Assembly (NCBI GenBank): GCA_905206455.1
Contig: CAJLHL010000092.1
Coordinates: 1-8,935, forward strand
Reading direction: 5' to 3'
Origin: an uncultured Eubacteriales bacterium
GTDB taxonomy: Bacteria > Bacillota > Clostridia > Peptostreptococcales > Anaerovoracaceae
Length of the DNA: 8,935 bases
The position numbers and the translations under genes were made by a program. Positions 5,172-8,935 of this stretch are shown here, piece after piece (the stretch's first letter is position 1; the number at the start of each line of letters is the position of its first letter). The notes below the pieces were generated by a model. It was not told the DNA's origin, did no database searches, and saw only the letters and a list, made by a program, of their open reading frames with translations.

Positions 5172-6365
5172 ATGCTGGAGAATTGGATCTATTTTTGTGC
5201 ACTGCCGGCGGCTGCCGGCTTCATCCTGGATTTGATATTCGGTGATCCGAAATCAATCCCGCATCCCGTGGTGATCATCGGCAGACTGATTTCGTTTTTC
5301 GAGAAGCGGCTGCTGGCTTCGGCCGGAAGGGGCGAAGTCAGCTGCCGCCGAAAGAAGGTGAAGGAAAGTTCTGAAAAAGATGCAGGGAGCGGCAGAAGCG
5401 GTGCGCCAGGCGAAGAGAACGCCGGCGGGACAGCGGCGGGCGGCGGGGAAAGCGATGAAAAAACAAACGAAAACGCAGCCGGCGGCAGGAGATCTCCTGA
5501 GAGGAAAAAAATACAGAGGCGGCAGTTTGTATCGGGATGTGTGACGGCCGTATCTGTGGTTCTGCTGTCAGTGATGTTTCCCGCCGCGGCAGTCTGGCTG
5601 TTCTGCCGGATTTCCCGCGCTGCCGGCATCGTTTCTGCCAGTCTTTTGTGCTGGCAGATGTACGCGGCGAAGGGACTGAGAAAAGAGAGCATGAAAGTAT
5701 GGACGGCCCTGCGGTCTCAGGATGTGGAAGGCGCCAGATATGCGGTCTCCATGATCGTGGGCAGGGATACTTCTGTGCTGGACGAGAAGGGCATCCTCAA
5801 GGCGGCTGTTGAGACGGTAGCGGAAAACACGTCGGACGGTGTCATCGCCCCCATGTTTTATATGGCGCTGGCCGGTCCTGCCGGAGCGTACTTTTACAAA
5901 TCGGTCAATACGATGGATTCCATGATCGGTTATCGAAGCGAAAAATATGAGTATTTTGGAAAATGCGCCGCAAAGATGGACGACGCGCTCAATTTCCTGC
6001 CGTCCCGGATTTCGGGACTGTTGATCGTGGCTGCGGCGGCATTTCTGCCCCGGGAGAGGAAGACGGGATTTCGCGGAAGCGGAAAAAACGCGCTGCGGAT
6101 TTTTCTGAGAGACCGGAAAAAACATGCCAGTCCCAACTCGGCACAGACAGAATCCGCCTGTGCGGGGGCGCTGGGCATACAGTTAGCGGGGCCTGCGGTA
6201 TATTTCGGAATTCTGCACGAAAAACCGAAAATCGGCGACTCTCTGAGAGCGCCTGAATATGATGACATTCGGCGGGCAAACCGGCTGATGTATGCGGCTT
6301 CTTGCAGTGCGGTGGGAATTCTGCTGGCGATCGCCGCTGCTCTGACGATGATATTTATTATTTGA
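5172..6365 (+). CDS. cbiB: Adenosylcobinamide-phosphate synthase with long hydrophilic insert
   Basis: CbiB is an integral membrane enzyme that joins aminopropanol phosphate to adenosylcobyric acid, giving adenosylcobinamide phosphate. Conserved blocks are all present: DLIFGDPKSIPHPVVIIG (20-37), GRDTSVLD (197-204), VETVAENTSDGVIAP (213-227), YKSVNTMDSMIGYRSEKY (242-259), KMDDALNFLPSR (268-279) and HASPNSAQTESACAG (318-332). At 397 residues it is clearly longer than the usual 310-330. The excess is residues about 51-117, a Gly, Glu, Lys, Arg and Ser-rich stretch between the first conserved block and the next hydrophobic segment, in a loop that should face the solvent. The start has GGAGG a few bases upstream. 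cobD follows after 23 bp and provides the co-substrate. The motifs suggest the enzyme is still active. Confidence 0.95.
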   Translation: MLENWIYFCALPAAAGFILDLIFGDPKSIPHPVVIIGRLISFFEKRLLASAGRGEVSCRRKKVKESSEKDAGSGRSGAPGEENAGGTAAGGGESDEKTNENAAGGRRSPERKKIQRRQFVSGCVTAVSVVLLSVMFPAAAVWLFCRISRAAGIVSASLLCWQMYAAKGLRKESMKVWTALRSQDVEGARYAVSMIVGRDTSVLDEKGILKAAVETVAENTSDGVIAPMFYMALAGPAGAYFYKSVNTMDSMIGYRSEKYEYFGKCAAKMDDALNFLPSRISGLLIVAAAAFLPRERKTGFRGSGKNALRIFLRDRKKHASPNSAQTESACAGALGIQLAGPAVYFGILHEKPKIGDSLRAPEYDDIRRANRLMYAASCSAVGILLAIAAALTMIFII

Positions 6366-6388
6366 CGCGGACAGGACGGGGAATTTTT

Positions 6389-7765
6389 ATGAGAGAAAAA
6401 AATCGGCATGGAGGAGAAAACAGAAGCGGAGAGATCCGCTGGGATTTTTCGGTGAATATCAATCCGCTGGGAATGCCGGAGGCCGCAAAGGCGGCTCTGC
6501 TCTCCGGATGGAATGTCTTTGAAAACTATCCGGATGACGGCTGTGAGGCGCTGAGGCAGGCTCTCGCCGGACGTTTCGGCGTGGACGGAGGACAAGTCGT
6601 CTGCGGGAACGGCGCGTCGGATCTGATCTACCGTCTGTGCGCCTGCGGAGGTTTCCGGCGCGTTCTGCTGCCGGTTCCTTCTTTTTCGGAATATCAGCGG
6701 GCGCTGGAATCTTCGGGAGGCCAGGCGGAATTTTTTTATACGGAAGAGGACTGCGGTTTTGTGCCGGATGAGAGGATACTGGAAGCGATCACTCGGGATT
6801 TTGACGCTCTGTTTCTGTGCAATCCGGGCAATCCGGCGGGAGGGCTCGTCGGCAGGGAACTGATGGAGCGCATTATCGCCCGATGCCGGGAGATGTCGGT
6901 GACTTTGATCGTGGACGAGTGTTTCTTGGATTTTGTACCGGAGGGGGCGCGGCATTCGGTTCTTTCGATTCTGAGATCTTCGTCTGACAGCGGAGAGAAC
7001 ACTGCGGCGGAAAATACGATGGAAGAATGCGATATCGTAGTGATCAAGGCTTTTACGAAGATTTTCGCTATGGCCGGACTGCGGCTGGGCTTCGGTATTT
7101 TCGGAAGAAAGGAACTGGCGAAGAGAGTTTTCTGCTGGGGAGCTCCCTGGCAGGTTTCCGGTCCGGCGCAGACGGCGGGTCTGGCGATTTTGGAGGCTTC
7201 CGGCTTAAGGGCGCCGGACGGTTACGTTTCGCCGGCACGCCGGGAAGAGGGTATAGGAAAATCAGATTTGCCGGAGACGGTATGGGATGGTTTTGTCCGG
7301 AAAACAGAATTGTACATAGCCGATCAGCGACGCATATTGGAGAACGAACTCAGGGAACTGGGATTCCGCACGGTTCCGGGCTGCGCAAATTATATTTTAT
7401 TTTGCGGACCTGCGGGACTGGATCAGCTTTTGGCGCGGCGGGGGTTTTCTATACGCTGCTGTTCCGATTATACCGGACTGAATCGGGCGGACGAATGGGG
7501 AAAAACGGCCGGCGTCAAACGGCCGGTTGCAGATGAGTGCAGAAAAACGGATTCTATCGGACAGAACGGGCCGGGTGAATGCGAAAAGGCGAGACTTCAC
7601 GCAGGCCTCCCCGGAGAAAAGCGAATTTGTAAAGAAGGGCGCTCCGGCCGGCACGGAGTTTCGGGAGATATGGAATATTACCGGATTGCGGTGAGAGACA
7701 GGGCGGAAAACCGTCTTTTGCTTCAGGAGATGAGGAGGTGTATCGAGTGGCTGTCAATATCATGA
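6389..7765 (+). CDS. cobD: Threonine-phosphate decarboxylase, PLP-dependent, with inserts
   Basis: This PLP enzyme of the class I/II aminotransferase fold decarboxylates L-threonine O-3-phosphate to (R)-1-amino-2-propanol O-2-phosphate, the arm that CbiB attaches. Visible motifs are FSVNINPLGMP (20-30), GNGASDLIY (73-81), NPGNPAGG (145-152), VDECFLDF (175-182), the PLP lysine K224 in IKAFTKIFAMAGLRLGF, and the carboxylate-binding R436 in YYRIAVR. It has 458 residues against about 360 for the family. The extra length lies in three hydrophilic stretches: about 197-212, 271-297 and 366-427. The last separates YTGLN from EYYRIAVR, which are normally close together. The ATG at 6389 has GGGGAA five bases upstream and leaves a 23-bp gap after cbiB; an in-frame ATG at 6302 would overlap cbiB and lies before the family's usual start. 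The stop overlaps the cbiP start by 19 bp, which suggests translational coupling. Confidence 0.92.
   Translation: MREKNRHGGENRSGEIRWDFSVNINPLGMPEAAKAALLSGWNVFENYPDDGCEALRQALAGRFGVDGGQVVCGNGASDLIYRLCACGGFRRVLLPVPSFSEYQRALESSGGQAEFFYTEEDCGFVPDERILEAITRDFDALFLCNPGNPAGGLVGRELMERIIARCREMSVTLIVDECFLDFVPEGARHSVLSILRSSSDSGENTAAENTMEECDIVVIKAFTKIFAMAGLRLGFGIFGRKELAKRVFCWGAPWQVSGPAQTAGLAILEASGLRAPDGYVSPARREEGIGKSDLPETVWDGFVRKTELYIADQRRILENELRELGFRTVPGCANYILFCGPAGLDQLLARRGFSIRCCSDYTGLNRADEWGKTAGVKRPVADECRKTDSIGQNGPGECEKARLHAGLPGEKRICKEGRSGRHGVSGDMEYYRIAVRDRAENRLLLQEMRRCIEWLSIS
7733..7740 (+). promoter_or_regulatory. Ribosome binding site that sets the cbiP GTG start
   Basis: AGGAGGTG is a full match to the 16S rRNA 3' end and lies six bases before GTG 7747. 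The nearby ATG at 7762 would be 21 bases away, too far. The site lies inside cobD coding sequence, so cbiP translation can be coupled to cobD. Confidence 0.8.
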
Positions 7766-8935
7766 TTCAGGGAACGATGTCAAACGCGGGCAAAAGCCTG
7801 ATAGCGGCGGGACTCTGCCGCGTCTTTGCACAGGACGGTTATCGGGTAGCTCCTTTCAAATCCCAGAATATGGCTCTCAATTCCTGTGTGACGGAAGAGG
7901 GTCTGGAGATGGGACGGGCTCAGGCGGTGCAGGCAGAGGCCTGCGGCGTCAGGCCCTCGGTGCGGATGAATCCCGTTCTTCTGAAGCCCACTACAGATAT
8001 CGGTTCTCAGGTGATCGTAATGGGGAAGGTACGGGCCAATATGAAGGCTTCAGACTATTTCAGGTACAAAAAAGAATTGATTCCCGAAATCATGGAGGCC
8101 TACGGGCAGCTGGCGTCGGAAAATGATATCATCGTCATCGAAGGTGCGGGGAGTCCCGCGGAGATCAATTTGAAGTCAGAGGATATCGTCAATATGGGAC
8201 TGGCGGAGATGGTAGACGCGCCGGTGCTTCTCGTGGGAGATATCGACCGGGGCGGTGTGTTCGCTCAGTTGGCAGGAACAATTCTGCTGCTGGAAGAAAA
8301 GGAAAAAGATCGGATTTGCGGAATGATTATCAATAAATTCCGGGGGGATGTGTCGATTTTAGAGCCCGGACTGAAAATGATCGAGGAGATCTGTCAGAAG
8401 CCGGTTCTCGGCGTGGTTCCATATGCTCCGGTGGACATCGAAGATGAGGACAGCCTGTCGGAACGGCTGGAAAATCAGGCGGAGCGGTATCCGGTACAGA
8501 ATTGTCAGGAAGAAGACGGGCAATGCGGGATGTCTGAAGAAAAGACGGTCCGCATTCTTCACCGGAACTGCGGCGAGAGGGAAGAAGAAAGCGAGGAAGA
8601 CTGCTGGCGGGGATTTCTGGACATCGCCGTCGTCCGTCTGCCGCGTATCTCAAATTTTACGGATTTTGACGTTCTGTCCGGTATCGGGGGCGTCCGTCTC
8701 CGTTATACGGAGACGCCGTCCGAGCTTTTGCAGGCGGATATCATCATTCTGCCGGGGACAAAGAATACTATCGACGATCTGGAATGGCTGCGCCGGACCG
8801 GGAATGCGGAAGCTGTACTGCGGCGTTCCCGGTCCGGCGCCCGGATTATCGGTATCTGCGGCGGATATCAGATGCTGGGAAATTCTGTAGCCGACGAGAA
8901 CGGTGCGGAGTCCGCCGGCAGAAACCGGGCCGCGG
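7747..8935 (+). CDS. cobQ: Cobyric acid synthase, 3' end beyond the window, with hydrophilic insert
   Basis: CobQ/CbiP amidates four side chains of adenosylcobyrinic acid a,c-diamide, using glutamine and ATP, to give adenosylcobyric acid, the substrate of CbiB. With the GTG start the protein begins MAVNIMIQGTMSNAGKS, matching the family's N-terminus. The phosphate-binding loop GTMSNAGKS is at 9-17, PFKSQNMALNS at 36-46, IEGAGSPAEINL at 131-142 and GDIDRGGVFA at 164-173. The linker block LDIAVVRLPRISNFTDFD is at 291-308. The glutamine amidotransferase nucleophile is C371 in GICGGYQMLG. An extra acidic, Cys-containing stretch of about 45 residues (243-288) separates the ATP domain from LDIAVVRLPR, which usually follows closely. 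The last residues (about 384-396) also look unlike the family and may begin a second insert. The frame is open for 396 codons; the glutaminase His and Glu lie outside the window. The alternative name is cbiP. Confidence 0.95.
   Translation, partial: MAVNIMIQGTMSNAGKSLIAAGLCRVFAQDGYRVAPFKSQNMALNSCVTEEGLEMGRAQAVQAEACGVRPSVRMNPVLLKPTTDIGSQVIVMGKVRANMKASDYFRYKKELIPEIMEAYGQLASENDIIVIEGAGSPAEINLKSEDIVNMGLAEMVDAPVLLVGDIDRGGVFAQLAGTILLLEEKEKDRICGMIINKFRGDVSILEPGLKMIEEICQKPVLGVVPYAPVDIEDEDSLSERLENQAERYPVQNCQEEDGQCGMSEEKTVRILHRNCGEREEESEEDCWRGFLDIAVVRLPRISNFTDFDVLSGIGGVRLRYTETPSELLQADIIILPGTKNTIDDLEWLRRTGNAEAVLRRSRSGARIIGICGGYQMLGNSVADENGAESAGRNRAA

Noticed and set aside
6302..6388. Longer cobD starting at ATG 6302 inside cbiB.
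   Set aside because: It would overlap cbiB by 64 bp and add residues not found in the family. The ATG at 6389 has its own ribosome binding site.
5930..6955. A 341-codon minus-strand open frame across cbiB and cobD.
   Set aside because: It is fully antisense to two clear enzymes, has Arg/Ser/Pro-rich composition typical of the reverse of GC-rich coding DNA, and shows no recognisable domain.
1..8935. CRISPR arrays, tRNA or rRNA genes, complete insertion sequences, attachment sites.
   Set aside because: No regularly spaced repeats, no tRNA T-loop pattern with acceptor pairing, and no terminal inverted repeats with a transposase were seen.

Overview
The window looks like a chromosomal piece of a moderately GC-rich anaerobic Bacillota, probably a Clostridia. 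The basis is strong AGGAGG-type ribosome binding sites on most genes, a MarR plus heterodimeric ABC exporter operon of the kind common in Clostridia, and de novo cobalamin genes with Clostridia-like protein sequences. The lineage is inferred from style, not from a marker gene.

Left half, minus strand (1-4011): an operon reading leftwards, marR (3921-3484), then an ABC exporter half-transporter (3419-1677), then its partner half-transporter (1684 to the left edge, overlapping by 8 bp). A good sigma-A promoter lies at 3967-3995. Three copies of the same palindrome surround it, so the regulator very probably represses its own operon. The two ABC subunits form an asymmetric pair: the first has degenerate ATPase residues (Asp at the catalytic Glu position, Gln at the switch His position) and the second has the canonical Glu. 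The second gene departs abruptly from its family near position 55-60 and ends in a peptide that resembles the C-terminus of an IS3-family transposase. This is either a real rearrangement or an assembly chimera.

Middle (4012-4565): about 550 bp with no convincing protein gene. It holds a possible plus-strand promoter (4083-4110), a perfect 14-bp-arm intrinsic terminator (4234-4271), a 25-codon minus-strand reading frame with a good ribosome binding site (4210-4133), and a TATAAT box (4462-4467) that probably drives the right-hand operon. No convincing cobalamin riboswitch is seen.

Right half, plus strand (4566-8935): a tight cobalamin operon in the order cobC (alpha-ribazole phosphatase), cbiB (adenosylcobinamide-phosphate synthase), cobD (threonine-phosphate decarboxylase) and cbiP/cobQ (cobyric acid synthase, cut by the right edge). 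CbiP makes adenosylcobyric acid, CobD makes the aminopropanol phosphate arm, CbiB joins the two, and CobC removes a phosphate in nucleotide-loop assembly. The oddest feature is that CbiB, CobD and CbiP each carry long hydrophilic, low-complexity insertions (about 45-67 residues) at points between conserved blocks, while the conserved motifs stay intact.
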